Shown in pieces: positions 1 to 12,263 of a stretch of DNA of 64,000 nt (the stretch's first letter is position 1; each line of letters begins with the position of its first letter). A program made the position numbers and the translations under genes. Location of the stretch: NCBI GenBank assembly GCA_008508345.1, contig QNGE01000956.1, forward strand, positions 137,056 to 201,055, given 5' to 3'. The notes beneath the pieces are model-generated. The model worked only from the letters and a program-made list of their open reading frames with translations. It did no database searches and had not been told where the DNA came from. The DNA comes from Paragonimus westermani. Lineage: Eukaryota > Platyhelminthes > Trematoda > Plagiorchiida > Troglotrematidae.

Positions 1-1640
1 GAGCATTTCCCACAGCAGTTTACTGTCCACCCGTGCCATTAACTCTGCTTTCGGACTCTGTCTATGCTCACTGTTTGTTCACGTTTCTCTGCCCTCGGAG
101 ACAGAAGTGTTTCTGGCAATCACTGGATTAGGCTCAGACAAACTCTCTCCTGCTTTTTTGTAGACGAAGGTCATGTCTTAATTAAAGAGGTAATGGTTCT
201 GAGCCAGAAGCTCTGGATTAGTGAAATAATTCTGAATGACTGTTGTTTAGCTGATATCGTCCCTATTTCCATAAAGAGCTCACAAACTTCGTGTGTAAAT
301 CACCAAGGGATTAGCCTGATTAGTATTTCGTAGAGGTTTCTCGCAGCCACTGGACTTCGTAAACCATACTAAACGCGTGAACAAGATATCCGTGAGCAGC
401 AAGCTGGGTGTTGCCTTGACCGTGACTGCAGTGATCACGTTTTCACACTCCGCCAAGTGCTTGAACTCTGCCATTCAACTAAAACACTAACACTTGTTGT
501 CTTTGTGGACATCTGAGAGGTCTCTGATTTTAGTTAACAAAGCTGATCTCTGGGACTGTCTATCGGGGAAGGGTTTGCCAGAGAAGTACGTGAAAGTCAG
601 ACCTCAGACATGGTTAAGTTCTATGGCACCGTATTGCTGAACTTTATCAGCTCAAGTGAAACGCGACAAGGATATCCAGCCTACACTTTCCTACTCACGT
701 TTGTGGCAAACAAAATCCTAGAGCGTGCTTCAACAAACTGTGAAGATGGTGACTTCGAAATGTGCCTAGGCATTTGTTTTCGGGATACGGAGTGTGCAGA
801 AAGTATCACCCTAATCTGTGAAGGCTCACAGGTAACCCAGGACAGCCTATACAGATTAGAGATTTCATTGCAACGTGGTATGGTCTTTATACTTACCAAG
901 TGCAAGGTGCTGTTTCAGGATTGGCAGGGCTACGTGCCGGCTCTCACCTTTGGTGATGAACCGTTAGAAGTGGTCGAGAAGCTTATGACCTTTGGGAGCC
1001 GTACTATTACTGGTAGTCTGTCTGATAAGATCATAAGTCGCACAGCAAAGGCTAGGATTACTTTTATCAACTTACGCCATCTGCAGCGCCAGCATTATCT
1101 CAGTCTTTCTGTGGAAGGCCGGGCATGAAATGTCACTGTGAAAACAGTCCTACTGTACGGCTCCGAAATCTGGTTGATTGAATGTACATATATTATCCGT
1201 TTTCGACCATCGGTTTCCGTAAAGCATTAGCGGTGTGTGGCAATAACACTGTGCCAGCGATGACGAAGTTCATCAAATTATCTTCCAAACTTGTAGGCAC
1301 TGTTGATTCTTGGACATTTTGATCCCGTCTAACAGGCTTCATTGGCTTGGACGCATCTTACGAATGCCAACTCGCCGCCTGCCACACCCTGCATTTTTGT
1401 GAGTGGTGGGTTAGACTGAAAGGGGTAGTCCGGTGGTCAGTATATGATTCGGGTTCCGTTATGGTAGCACTCACAGTGAGGCTTGTTTTAGGGGAGCGCT
1501 TCCGGCTTCTTGGCTGGGGGAACTATCACCGTTGGTCTAGGACGCTATCAGATATGGCTCGTGTTGTGAATTTGTGTGCATCTTTGTAACTTTCTTCTCC
1601 TCACCTCACATTTTCCTCTCTCCCTTATATTACGCTCTGC
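1..1640 (+). mobile_element. LINE-A remnant: RT domain to C-terminus (non-LTR, RTE-like)
   Basis: Decayed non-LTR retrotransposon whose product would copy its own RNA at a nicked target. Reading through frameshifts on + there is the RT start near 290 (NHQGISLIS, family form NHRGISLIS), then REQDIREQQAG near 390, ETRQGYPAYTFLLTFVANK at about 660 (family SGVRQGCPLSPFLFNFV), KCKVLFQDWQ near 905, VLLYGSEIW near 1145, LHWLGRILRMP near 1340 and a C-terminal CRLPGWGNYH near 1500. The catalytic YADD box has become CAES, so it is inactive. At least five frame changes or stops separate these pieces. It probably begins before the window edge, since weaker similarity runs back to about 60. The clade is inferred from motif style. 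Confidence 0.8.
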
Positions 1641-2692
1641 TTTTCCCCCTCACATCGTGGCAGGTTTGCCACTCCTTGCAGTTTTTTACATGTTAAGTAT
1701 GTGCACACAGTAGGATGATGGCAATAGTTGCAAATAGGTTTGGTCACATTTTAGTCGACTCCGCCACGAACTTTGCCCAATGGTGGATTACGCAGAAAAG
1801 TAATTAGCTAACACTTCACAAAATTGCACTGATCATGAACTATTCTGCATTCATAGAGAACAAACCATCGTGTATCACTGCCACCATTCTGTATGGCTGA
1901 AAACAGCGAAATTAAAGGGATTTTCTTTTAAGCAGATGATGGATTATATTCGAAATTGCTTCTCACATCTAGCCATATTGGTGGCGTGGAAAGATGTCAT
2001 TGCCTGGGGGAACTATTCCCAGATTTCATCTCCCAAATTGCTGGAGTCGCGAAATTGTCACCTTCTTGCAAATCAGTTGAGTGCACTTCTCTATATAGGC
2101 CACAAGCATACCTCAATCAGAAGGGAACTTCAAACCTCGGTAGCGATACACTAAATTCAGAGTATTCATAGTTCTTATTTACCGGTGGCGTATGTTCGTC
2201 AACAAAATACGAATAAGTGGTACGTTTGCAGTCTTTTCTGACATGTATAATAGTCTTTATCTAGGGAGAAAAGTGATGGGCACTACCAGAACTTGTAGCT
2301 TCTGGAGAAGACCCTATATCACACGAGGATACCGATAGGGAATGCGTTTTGTGAGTTTGAACAACGTTTGTACAACGCACTCATCGTCGAATATCCCTCC
2401 AAAGGGTTCATATCACTGATAATTCCAAACATTACGACTTCAATAGCCTAATTAACTGGGTTGTAGAGCCATCTCTAGGTATTACGCTCAAACTAAGAAA
2501 GCGCTCGTACGGCCGACAAGTTGCATTGTAACATGTGAATTACATCTGGGTAATCAGTCCTATCGTAGCTGTGTCAAACTGGAAACAGAGGGCGTTGGTT
2601 TCCTCAGCCACCTGTAGTTTGCTGACAACAAACTGATAAGCGAATTTTCTCTCGTTTCCTTTATAAGTTAAGACAAGATGCTAATGAAGCAC
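1641..2692. other. No recognised gene
   Basis: Pyrimidine-rich sequence from 1600 to 1660 may be the LINE-A 3' tail. The rest has only short, compositionally random open frames and no motif I recognise. Confidence 0.5.
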
Positions 2693-2705
2693 AGAAGTCT
2701 TCTGC
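2693..2705 (+). repeat. Target-site duplication, left copy
   Basis: The 13-mer agaagtcttctgc lies immediately before the LINE-B tail and recurs exactly at 3051-3063, immediately after it. Confidence 0.85.
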
Positions 2706-3050
2706 GAGATGGCGGCTAATCGAGCTCAGTGGCGTGAATGTTGTCGTTGTTTGTCCGAGCTGTCTGTGAAGTGAGTGCATTTAATGACGCGGGGCAGTGA
2801 AAGCCGTAAGGAAGCTGTCTCGCTGATGACGCCTTACTCTCACTTGCAGCTCGGTTGTGTTGTTTGCAAGGTGTAGGCACCTTGATGCTGGGTGTTTGAA
2901 TAGGGACGTAGTCATTTTCAGTAGTTAGGTCCCTTCCCGTCCCCTTCTTTTTCCTTCTCTCTTTCTATATAGGGTTTGCTTTTTCTTCATGGTTGTGTGG
3001 CAGTTAAGCATTAGTGTTAACCACTGATGTATTGCTGTCTATGATGATGA
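2706..3050 (+). mobile_element. LINE-B 3' tail, 5'-truncated insertion
   Basis: This 345-bp insertion carries the last ~22 codons of the LINE-B polyprotein (EMAANRAQWRECCRCLSELS then VK and stop) followed by its 3' UTR, which ends in a short ATGATGATGA run. The same C-terminus and UTR recur at 18220, 20245, 34662, 35570, 49752, 50238 and 63575. The exact 13-bp direct repeats on both sides show target-primed insertion with 5' truncation. The intact C-terminal frame and perfect duplication suggest it is younger than LINE-A. Confidence 0.9.
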
Positions 3051-3063
3051 AGAAGTCTTCTGC
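3051..3063 (+). repeat. Target-site duplication, right copy
   Basis: Exact copy of the 13-mer at 2693-2705, directly after the ATGATGATGA tail. Confidence 0.85.
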
Positions 3064-5655
3064 AGCTTTTGTCCCATGTTAACTCTGTCCCGTTCATTAA
3101 AGCTTTGGTATACTGTACGCGTTCAACGCCTGATGGGGTAAATAGATACTCTTGACGTTTCAGCCTCAACGTTATATAAAATGCCAATTTGCACGCATTA
3201 GGTGTACTCAGACTTGTGTATAGATGGTATTACATGGGCAGTATGTCAGGCCTACGGAATATTTAACGAACAGTTGGTTCCAGTGACCACCAGCAAAGTA
3301 GTGGACAGCTGTTTTTACGATTTTGGGTACTACCAGCATCACACACACCGGAGACTGGACCCCATAACCCAACAGTAAGAATTAGGTTGTAGCATAGACA
3401 CTGGCCCAATAGAACACGGAGTCATGGTTACCGGGATCATAGGTTGTGGGATCTCCTGGAGTATGTAGTGTTTCGTCCAGATGAGTGATTCTTTTGCAGG
3501 AATGTATTGTAGGTATTCCACTTAGATCAAAACGTAACAAGGAGGGTAAATTGTGATCCCGGCGTGCACTTGTCTCTTCCATTCCCACCTACTGTTGGGT
3601 GCCAACTGGCAGATGGATGTTAGATATGTTTGTTCACGACCATTCACTTTCACCATTCGTTTGATTATATTTATTAAAGTCGTTTGGTTGATCATCCTTA
3701 TCAACATTGAAGTTTGTTGTGAAAACTGCCAGTGAACAGAAACCTACAGAAAAATCTAGTTTGGATCACTCGAACCATTAATAGGGCTTTCACTATGCGA
3801 CATCTGTGTATCATGTCATCGGAGTGATGAATGGCTTTTAAAGTCTTCAAGTTACTTCATTCGTCTGACCAATGACAGACAGGACGAAACAATTTTAGTC
3901 ACTAAGCGAACATAGTAGTAAAAAGCATCGTTTAATGACAGGACAGCTTTTGTAGAGGAATACATTGTTAAAGCATTGTAAAATCTAAATCGTGTTAGGT
4001 TTGCACATTACGGTTGCGTGAAACGCTAATCTTCCCCATTTAGAATACGCAAGAAATTGTGAAGCCTTACTTGAATACGAAAAGTAGTATAACGGTAAAT
4101 GTCAAAAAGATGGCTAAAAATAACCGTTCACATTATTATCAGACAATCTGGGTCAATTTAACCGCTTTTAACAATAAACTGGCGTCATCGTTTGAGCAGA
4201 ACTCACGAGCAAATATAACTCAGCGTTCAGATAGGATGGTTCAGTTGTGCCTAATGTGAGGTCAGTGGTGCAGTGGTGGACGTGGTTGCTTCACGGAAGC
4301 GTTGCCATAGTTTTAATTTTAGCGTTGGTGAAGATATGCACCATTGATGAGCTCTAGCAAGAACAAAACTCAAAAAATGTTTTTTTTATCGAAGGCTGAC
4401 TGGAAATTGTATGAGAATGTAACAACTGGAATTAATTATGAGTGAAGTACAGTGCATCTAAACATCAGTAGATGGTAAAAACGATGTTCACTGGGTGAGA
4501 TATTTGTTTAACGGTCAACGAAACTGACAAAAACTGACAACATTGTAGCTGATAGGGGCAATTTGTTACCTAGAAAAATGGTTTGCTGTATGATCACATA
4601 TGTCTCAAACCATCCAGTGAGATATTAACCAGTGCAATCCTAAGGAACCACAGGATTGCCAAGTGGTTCAGCCCATTGTTTCCGAATAAATTTACAGGCT
4701 GATGTAGACTTTTACTCAAAATTCATGCCCTTCTTAATTTCGCTTACCACCATGGTGTCGCGAAGGCTGAACTATTTCTTGCACACAAAAAAGTCAACGT
4801 TGACAGTTAAGCTAAGTAGCAACAGTAGTTTGAAAAATAGCGCCAGACAGTCAGTCAGCCAACAGACAGAAACAGAATTTTCCTCCGTTTTTTGTCGGCT
4901 CTATAATCATCTTGACCAAAATTCGCGGTCTTCGGTTGCCGCACAATGGAATTGAAATAGAAGTTCACATGCCACCATGACCCCAGAACCCGACTGATCT
5001 TAATTTGACTAAGTTTGAAAAGTTTTCAAGAGACAGGGTAAAAAATGCATATAGTAAGCATTTCAGAACTGCACTGTGTATTTTACAGGCCGTAGCATTA
5101 ATAAGTGATAGAGAATTTAGATAGTTGCAACTTTAAGTAATATCCATTTTGGCCAGGGAATTTCACATGCAGACAGACGTTTGGGACTGAACGGTAACAA
5201 TTTCATGACCATCCCGTATCAGTTTTATAAACAGCGACTTTGAAGGGAACTTTGCGTAATAACTCAAAACAACATACGCAAAACAACACACCTCAGTGAA
5301 ATTGGCAGTACACAGCTTTGGGCACGTACGAAATGTGGCGACAGTTTCGGCAAACAGGTCAAGACTGTACGAGAAATAAAACCGTTGCTAAAAATATTCA
5401 CCATAGTTCACAGACACATGCGACTAACTGACCGTCGAGATTGTCTCATAATTCTGCCAGACAGGCTTGGCGAACCTATCGTGCAGGCACAAACGTCTGA
5501 TCCCTCATAAAGTCAGATTACCGGAAGGCAACCTCACTAGATAACGAACTCATGTGAATTGTACAACAGTTAGCGGATGGTTTTCCCTGATCACGCGGAG
5601 TCACTTTTCACAACAACCCAAGGTAAATCAGGATTAGTCTAACTTCATAAAATTG
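3064..5655. other. No recognised gene
   Basis: Only short random-looking frames. A + strand stretch at 4656-4955 has a faint resemblance to the segment between RT and RNase H of Ty3/Gypsy elements, too weak to call. Confidence 0.45.
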
Positions 5656-5876
5656 TTTTCAAGTTGATCATCACTCACATTTGATCGCAGCCTTCGCAGT
5701 CAGATAGACTTTCCAGCTGGCCTCTTTCAAAAAGAAGCACTAAACTCGAGTTTCGCTCTCATTAGAGCTCGTCGAAAGAGGCCGGCTGGAAAGTCTATCT
5801 GAATGCGAAGGCTGCAATCAAATGTGAGTGATGGTCAACTTGAAAATAAACCAAATCCCCGACTACTCATCAGTAA
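5656..5876 (+). repeat. Foldback element with ~73-bp inverted arms
   Basis: The left arm (5656-5728) and right arm (5774-5846) are reverse complements with about four mismatches in the 68 bases compared. They flank a ~45-bp spacer that is not repeated. The right arm continues to 5876 with ccaaatccccgactactcat, which is shared with a solo copy at 50957-51053 and, inverted, at 40818-40901. No coding capacity. The structure suits a MITE or foldback element, or a recent head-to-head double insertion of a ~105-bp repeat. Confidence 0.8.
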
Positions 5877-6229
5877 TCATAAAATTGTGTCATACACAAA
5901 GCTTCATTTCTCAACACATACATGTTTTCCAATACTTCTCCGTCAGAAGAAACATGTGTGTGGGTACTTGGAATGAACCCTTATGTCAAATGAGGACCAT
6001 CGTGAAGTGTTTAAGGATGCCAATGGCTACTAGCCTCGATCAGAGTTTGTTCGAAAGTGAGGGGTTCTCACTTCGTTGTCTGAGGGGAGCACTTGCGTTT
6101 TCCGCTAATGATTACCTTAGATCGACTACTCAGAGGAGGGTATCTGATACTACCATGGCTTTCTAAAGTTCTTATCCACAGAAGTGGGTTTTTGTAAAAC
6201 TTTCATATTTTTTTGAAATTTACGTAGTT
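5877..6229. other. No recognised gene
   Basis: Flank between the foldback element and the Penelope remnant. A + frame is open at 5828-6166 but overlaps the repeat and matches nothing I know. Confidence 0.4.
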
Positions 6230-6895
6230 CCCTCCGTGTATGTTAAGTGCGAATAGCTCACGAGAATTACTCCGAGTGGATAGAGTTTGGAAAGTTGAAA
6301 CACATAATAATGACCAACATTGATCGAAACCAAAATGTCATCAACATACCGTTTATGTCAAACAGATTTGACAATATTACCTGTAACTGAGCGTTCAATC
6401 GTTCCCAAGAAGATGTCAGTTAATGTTGAACCTAATGCACTACCCCTAGACACTCCATTTACGTGCTTACAGAGCAGTCTCTCAAAAGCAAACCTAATGT
6501 TTTCTTCACACAGCAGGTTGAGATCCTTGAGATATTTGCCTGACCAAAAACATCCAACTGATCGCGCATATATTTCAATTGAGCTTATGCATTTAACTTG
6601 TTAACGACTTCAGCTGGTTGGACGTGAGAGAGAAAGCCATTTTGCACAAACGGTGTGTTGGGGATATTTTGATTTTGACCAATGTTGGTTATTTTTACAT
6701 TTTTCAAGCTTCCCAACTTTATTCTTCCGGACCTTTGTTTGTCTCACGAAATGGAATCAAACAGTAGCTTGGCTTCCTTATATATACTCATCACCATGGG
6801 TGAGGATGGAACACTACAATGATCGGTCCATTGTAAAGCAAACCGGGGCGGGCAATACCTACAGTTCTTCAATTTTGCTCCAGTAGCATGTAAGC
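6230..6895 (-). mobile_element. Penelope-like element, RT remnant
   Basis: Read on -, this holds the core of a Penelope-type reverse transcriptase. LLCEENIRFAF (about 6500) is followed by HVNGVSRGSALGSTLTDIFL (about 6450, family VDGVAMGSPLGPVLADIFM), then KRYVDDILVSI (about 6340), where the catalytic YVDD box is intact. A TGA stop lies just upstream of KRYVDD. Weaker matches to the upstream RT and linker lie in other frames out to about 6890. The GIY-YIG domain is not seen downstream, so the element is truncated and frame-broken. Confidence 0.75.
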
Positions 6896-9594
6896 GTGGT
6901 TTAGTCAAGACTATTTCATAGGACTAAATAGATTTGCACTCCTGGTAGGCTGCTGACAGAACAATATATGATAAAAACAACGTTAGTGGCAAATGGATAT
7001 CTTGAAAATTTCATTGAGACTCACAACAAGATGAAAAATTGCAGTGCACCAGTGAGTGTAGGTGTGTGTAGGTGTTGGCTGGTAGTTGAACTGGATTATC
7101 TTCTTCTTAGTACACAGATAAAACTGCTCAGCCAGGTTACAAGTGTTGATCAATGGTCGGGACAGTGCTTCCGAAATCGAATTAAAGGAGGATGCAAAGG
7201 CACAGTGATGGAATTTGTATGGTTTAGATAGAATTGTTTTATGGCCACACATATTTCAACAAAATAATACCAACCGTTTCTGCAGTACAGCTTAAGTTAA
7301 TCCTCTTCAGTCTTAACAATTATCATCAAGATCTGCTCCAGCTGCTCAACTTTAGTGTACTGGACGTAAATAACGAAGTATCACATGAAGTACATTGGAA
7401 ACATCCGGATGAGCTGGAGAGCTACTTATCCACTAGACTTAGAGGTTTTCTGGCTATCCACAATTTAGGCAACTGATAAATGTATTGATATAAGCACAGA
7501 TGAAAGAAAAATTGTTCTCATTACCGAACAACATCGGGCAGAGACTCAGATTTCAACTCTCCCACCAAAACCTCCACTTGCAGAAAGAAATCTGTGAATG
7601 AGTTTGAAAAATAGTCAAGAATCCCGTTGTTGGCTTTCCAACACTTCATCTAAGATTACAGGATTTCAATTCAGTACCTCCAACTCTTTCTGAACATATA
7701 AACAGACCTCAAAGTTCCACAAATTGGGACCCGAGACTTCCAAACCATTTTCAACTCGATGTTAGTAGGGTGTCGTTGCAACAGGCTCCTATATCGCACT
7801 AACGTTGGATATATATATATATATATAGTAACCAGTATAATCAATTGTTACTGGATTTTTCCGCGCTGTCCTCAAAATGTGTATGCGATGATTTTATCAG
7901 GAAGCTAATGAGGCAATGAAACGTGAACTTCTGATTTTATCTACACAGTACAACATTGCTACGGAAATCACAGAAGACTTCCACGTTCTAGTCATTGGGG
8001 AGCGGTCATATTGTGAACTACCTCCGTCCACCGAATGTAGCTTTGATGAGAACAAAAGTTGCTTTCTTTTGCTGTTTTAAAATATTTTAAGCAAACATTC
8101 TTGTACGGTTATCTAGAGTTTGATTTTCGGATTTTACACTGCGAAGCCCTTGTGGTCATGTGACATACGACGCCATTTTTGAACACAGGTGTCATCAGGC
8201 TACCCAATCATGTATATGAACACTCCTATTAGCAGCGCCCAGACGCTAGTCTGTGTAAATGGTTGCCAAAGATCTATAGTACTAGGTTTTGTCAAGCTCA
8301 TTTCGTACGGTACTGTAATCTTTGTATAACCACAACAAAGCGAGTGTTTCCACGATCGTACTTTCCTCAGACAAACGTGGGTTTACTAATAGCTAGTTAT
8401 ATGAATTTGAATTAAACAAGTTGGTATGCGTAAAACTTAACTAGAAACCAAATTCCTCGTGTTTATTCAAAATAAGTGCGATTTAATTCATCGATTATCC
8501 TCCGATCGGATTGGGTATAACATTTCCAGTTCCGTTACGATTTCAAACTGACAGGAAACACGTGGACTGTCTGTATGTTGACAACGAATCAGATGATCTG
8601 ACCAATTAGCTTCTCTCCTTTGCTCGAGCTTTTTAACGGAAATGTTACTGGATTTCTATTTGATCGGCTCCGGGAAGTAACACTTCTTCTGCCCCTGATT
8701 TACATATGTCGCTTCAGCAAATCCTGACTAAAGAACGCTTACTCCTGTTCAACCATCAAGCCTAACAACGTAATCGCGCTGAGTAACAGTTGGGCTTTGA
8801 TCCAACGTCACACAGAGATCGTGCGCCATTGTAGATAAAAACACTGGTAAATGAAGTGGCTACCTGCAAGGACCAAACTGAGAAAAATGAACACTGAATA
8901 CTTGTCATGTTCGGATTGGAGACACCGTTGGCTGGTATTGCACAGGCACACCAGCCATCATTGCCGATCTCTGAATCGAACAAACTATCAAACCGTACAT
9001 GATGAGTATAAATATGGGTTGCTAGAGTACCGGGACCTATTAGTTCGTTAACGTAACACAGTGAACCTCTGCGTTGTGAACATTTGGAGGCACGTCCGTC
9101 TAAGGTGTGTGTGAATCTACTTCCACCTGCGGGCATGAAAAAGTCGTGATATTCTGCTTGTTTAGGCCATTGGTACAGGTTTGAGAAGTGATCCGAATGA
9201 CAGAGGGCGTGCCCCAGGTTGTGCGCTGTGCGTGTGCATGTACACCGGTGCACCGGACGTGGAGGCAGTCAACGCGAAGCGAAAAAGAAACCAGGGCATC
9301 ACGTGATGAGCGACGCGCAATGAGCGGCTGTATCATGTAGCGGGAATCTAGCCGATCGACGGCCCACCAGAACAGTGAGCAAACGCGTTCGTTGAAAGGG
9401 ACCTCGAACCACGAGGTGAGGTCGATCACCGTTTCGCTGTGAAGATATTCGTTTCCCAGTTTCCCAACTATCTACTTAGCGGCTTCGACAATTGAGCAAA
9501 TCTATTAACGTCCCGTTTACATAACTCATAACTCAACTGCTATCACTGAAGTACTGTAGTGAGGATGGGCGGTTGCACTATTCTACTAACACCA
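6896..9594. other. No recognised gene; possible decayed integrase at its right end
   Basis: The - strand of 9100-9430 has open frames with a faint integrase-like DLTSWFEVPF, possibly continuing the Gypsy integrase after an insertion or deletion. A - frame at 8762-9253 is open but unrecognised. Nothing else is supported. Confidence 0.35.
7809..7828. repeat. (AT)n microsatellite
   Basis: About ten AT units. Confidence 0.9.
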
Positions 9595-9700
9595 CCACTA
9601 TGATGTAGTGATTTCCGGAAGTCGTTACAGAAAAGGGACCTATCACATCCATCGACCTTAATTCCCGAATTTCAATGGCCGGGATTGGTTGTGCGCCGGT
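9595..9700 (-). pseudogene. Gypsy integrase core remnant
   Basis: The - strand gives IRELRSMDVIGPFSVT and then SGNHYIIVVV, matching the start of the Ty3/Gypsy integrase catalytic core, where the D of DVIGP is the first residue of the D,D-35-E triad. The frame stops soon after and the rest of the core is not recognisable. Confidence 0.7.
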
Positions 9701-9720
9701 ATGACTTGCACGTTTATTTC

Positions 9721-9950
9721 CTACCGCAGTTGGCGCATTAAAATTCCGACACTATTCAACCGCAAATCGGACCAGTGCATTATGGAGGCCTTGAATTCCG
9801 GATTCCCCTCGTCTTCTGGTGGTTCTCCTCTCGACAAGAGTCGGTCAATCACCGCCCGCATCGCCATATCCATCCTTTGTGCTGCTTGTAACCTTCTGGG
9901 ATCACGTTCCAGTTCAATACTGTTAACTCCAATCACGTCCTTGTGGACTT
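9721..9950 (-). pseudogene. Gypsy RNase H to integrase linker
   Basis: Open frame for 71 codons (IGVNSIELERDPRRLQAAQR) between RNase H and the integrase start, in the position of the polyprotein linker. No catalytic motif is visible. It is assigned by position. Confidence 0.5.
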
Positions 9951-10564
9951 CATCCAGGTGTTGCGTTCAGGAAAGCAAATCGGGCACACAGTTCTCTTTT
10001 CCGGCTACGAAGTTTGAAGTCATACTCCTGCAGTCGTAACGCCCAACGAGCCAGTTTTCGTCGGAGGTCCCTCGCCGATTTAATCCACTCCAGTGGTTTG
10101 TAGTCGGTCTCTACGTGGAACTGTCGGCCGAGCAAGTACGGCCTCCATTTTTCCAAGGCCCATACGATTGCCAAACACTCTTTCTCTGTCGTTGAATAGT
10201 TTCGTTCAGCAGGACTCAGTACCCGACTGGCATATTCCACAACACCGTCTTCCTGCTTCAGTATCGTTCCAATTCCTACATCGCTTGCATCCATTGCAAC
10301 AACGAAGCTCTGTCCAGTCACAGGCAATTTCAGGGTAAGCTGTCCCTTTTTCATCAATTGTTGGATCTCGACAAACGCTTGTCTGGCTTTTTCTGACCAA
10401 TGAAATTGACAATATTTCTTCAGAATTTCGTATAATGAACTTGCGGGGTGATGAAAGTTTTTGATGAAACGGTTGTAGAACCCAACGCGACCGAGAAACT
10501 GTCGCAATGTTCTCTTCGATGATGGCACCAGAAAATCCTCGATTGTTAGCAGTTTCTCTAGCAA
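9950..10564 (-). pseudogene. Gypsy RT C-terminus and RNase H
   Basis: A 204-codon open stretch. Residues 20-50 carry the RT connection motif RQFLGRVGFYNRFIKNFHHP. RNase H follows: VVAMDASDVGIG with catalytic D92, STTEKECLAIVWALEKW with the catalytic Glu, and VETDYKPLEW with D154. This is the best-preserved domain of the element. It ends with YDFKLRSRKRE, close to the family YDF-IEYRPGK ending. It is separated from the upstream RT by stops at about 10588 and 10671. Confidence 0.9.
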
Positions 10565-11240
10565 TGGCTGGACTTCACCCTGACCGACCTAGTGACCAAG
10601 AAGTACTACTGTTTGTTTCGCCAGTTGAGACTTTGAACTATTGATCCGTAGGCCGGCTTTTTCAATCTCCTACAGCACCGCTGAAAAGTATACTGTGTAT
10701 TTTGTCTTGTCCGTGCTGTAAATGACAATATAATCTCCATAGACAACAGTATTGCTCAATCTGTCCAGCACCTTCAGCATCAGTCGTCTGAACGTGAAGG
10801 GGGCATCCGTGAGTCAGAACGGCATCCGTTTGAAGCGGTATTGCTTTTCTCCCACTATGAACGCTGTTTTAATCTTGCTCTGATTTCTCGATTGGAACCT
10901 GCTAATATCCGGATCGCAAGTCCAACATTGTAAATACCCTGGCGTTCTGTAGCTTGTAGAAAATCTCCGCCACCGCTGGGACTGCTACGACTTTATTGAT
11001 TGTAATCTTGTTGAGCCTCCTGAAGTCGATAGATAATCGAAATTTAGCGCTAAGCTTCTTCACCAACAAGACCGGAGAATTGAACGAGCTATCGGCTTCT
11101 TCGATAATTTCTTCCTTCATCATGTCCTTCACATGTTCAATTTCCGGCTGCAAGTGAACTGGAGTTCTTCGGGGGCTGGGTGGCCGGAATCGTTTCGACT
11201 CGATGGGGATTTTGTGATCAACCCAGTGACAACAGCCATA
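10565..11240 (-). pseudogene. Gypsy reverse transcriptase, catalytically dead
   Basis: Upstream RT motifs KEEIIEEADSSFNSPVLLVK, FRLSIDFRRLNKITI and FTMLDLRSGY are intact. A TAG follows DLRSGY (10902). One extra T after SEQD shifts the frame near 10873, a TGA falls in the MPF-LTDAPF box, and a TAG lies before EIEKAG. The catalytic box reads YGDY where the family has Y-x-D-D, so the second Asp is lost. It cannot be an active polymerase. Confidence 0.9.
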
Positions 11241-11394
11241 CGGATCCGCAGTGAACACTTCCTGAAAATTGCGTATCACTTCATTTAGCAACTGATTGTC
11301 ACAAGTTGGGATTGCATTGGGTGCGTTCGCTTCAATTTGTTCACGCCGAGGTTTTCCTTTTCCCACCAGTTTATCATGCTTCAAATCAATCACG

Positions 11395-11633
11395 ACCTCA
11401 ACGCGGTCAAGAAAATCCGCCCTCAAGACAGTCTGACGTGCGTTGGAGGCAATGACGAAGGGTTGTTTGACTACGTGACCATCGTTTCGGACCTCATATT
11501 CTGCCAGGCCGTTAACTTTGAGGGTAAACTCACCGACCATCCGAACTGCCATTGCACACGGATGCACAATCTTTCCTGCCCTCGGCCCAATAAATGAAAT
11601 CGCGGTCCCAGTGTCAATCAAACAGTACTCCAA
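11395..11633 (-). pseudogene. Gypsy aspartic protease
   Basis: Retropepsin-like segment with the active-site triad in CLIDTGTAISFIGP, about 15 codons after an in-frame TAA. It is in the same frame as gag, as usual when gag and pro are one reading frame. The flap region is not distinct. Confidence 0.75.
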
Positions 11634-11761
11634 GCTACGACTGACTTATAACCTAGCCTGAATTGCTGTCTTATCAACTGCCCCTATTACGGGGTCCTTC
11701 CACCCAAACGAAGAACAATCGAAGAAAAGTTTATTAAAGTACGACCTTTTCTTGCCGAGTG

Positions 11762-12263
11762 GGCAAAATCTTCGCCAGTGTCCTCATCTTCCGCATCCGT
11801 AACAGATCTTGCCACGGTTCTCCCTCTTTTTCACCTTCAAAACATCCACTTCCTGAGTCAACTTTTTCACTGCGCTTCGAAGGTCATCCAGTTCACTCGG
11901 TTCACTTGCTTCCACCACGTTGACTGTCGTAGAATTTTCTGCCAGCAATGGCCGAGCTGCATCGGCCAGCTGTTCCAGCGTCATCGAATGTGCGGCGAGA
12001 GCAAACCTGAGCTGATCCTGGACTGTTGGTAGCATTCCCTCCAAGAACCGATCTATCAGCATGCGCTGCTCTGAATCCTGATCCAAAGGTAACATGGCTC
12101 TTGACAACGCTGTCCGGAGCGACACTGTGTAACCACGGGTGTGGCCTCCTGGTCCAAGATGGGCGCCCCTGAACCGTCTCATTGCCTCCTGGCAGTCGGC
12201 GGGGTTGTCAAACCTGGCGATCAACGCCTCCTTCGCGGCGGCCCACTCCAGCTTCGGAGGGCC
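11762..12263 (-). pseudogene. Gypsy gag with interrupted CCHC zinc knuckle
   Basis: Gag-like segment (LEWAAAKEALIARFDNPADC, QEAMRRF) with an acidic helical tail, ending in a zinc knuckle C-x2-C-x4-H-x4-C. A TGA at 11784-11786 sits inside the knuckle (CYGCGR-stop-GHWRRFC), one base from a sense codon. The frame beyond it stays open into a linker and then a TAA before the protease. The N-terminus beyond about 12263 is broken by stops; similarity may continue to about 12365. Confidence 0.8.

Noticed and set aside
4656..4955. + strand frame with a faint Ty3/Gypsy connection-domain look (VDFYSKFMPFLISL, then KKSTLTVK)
   Set aside because: Only the spacing and a few hydrophobic positions agree. 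There is no catalytic motif in any frame nearby.
8762..9253. 163-codon open - frame downstream of the Gypsy integrase remnant
   Set aside because: Composition looks random, overlapping frames are also open, and there is no HHCC or D,D-35-E spacing. Probably decayed element or chance.
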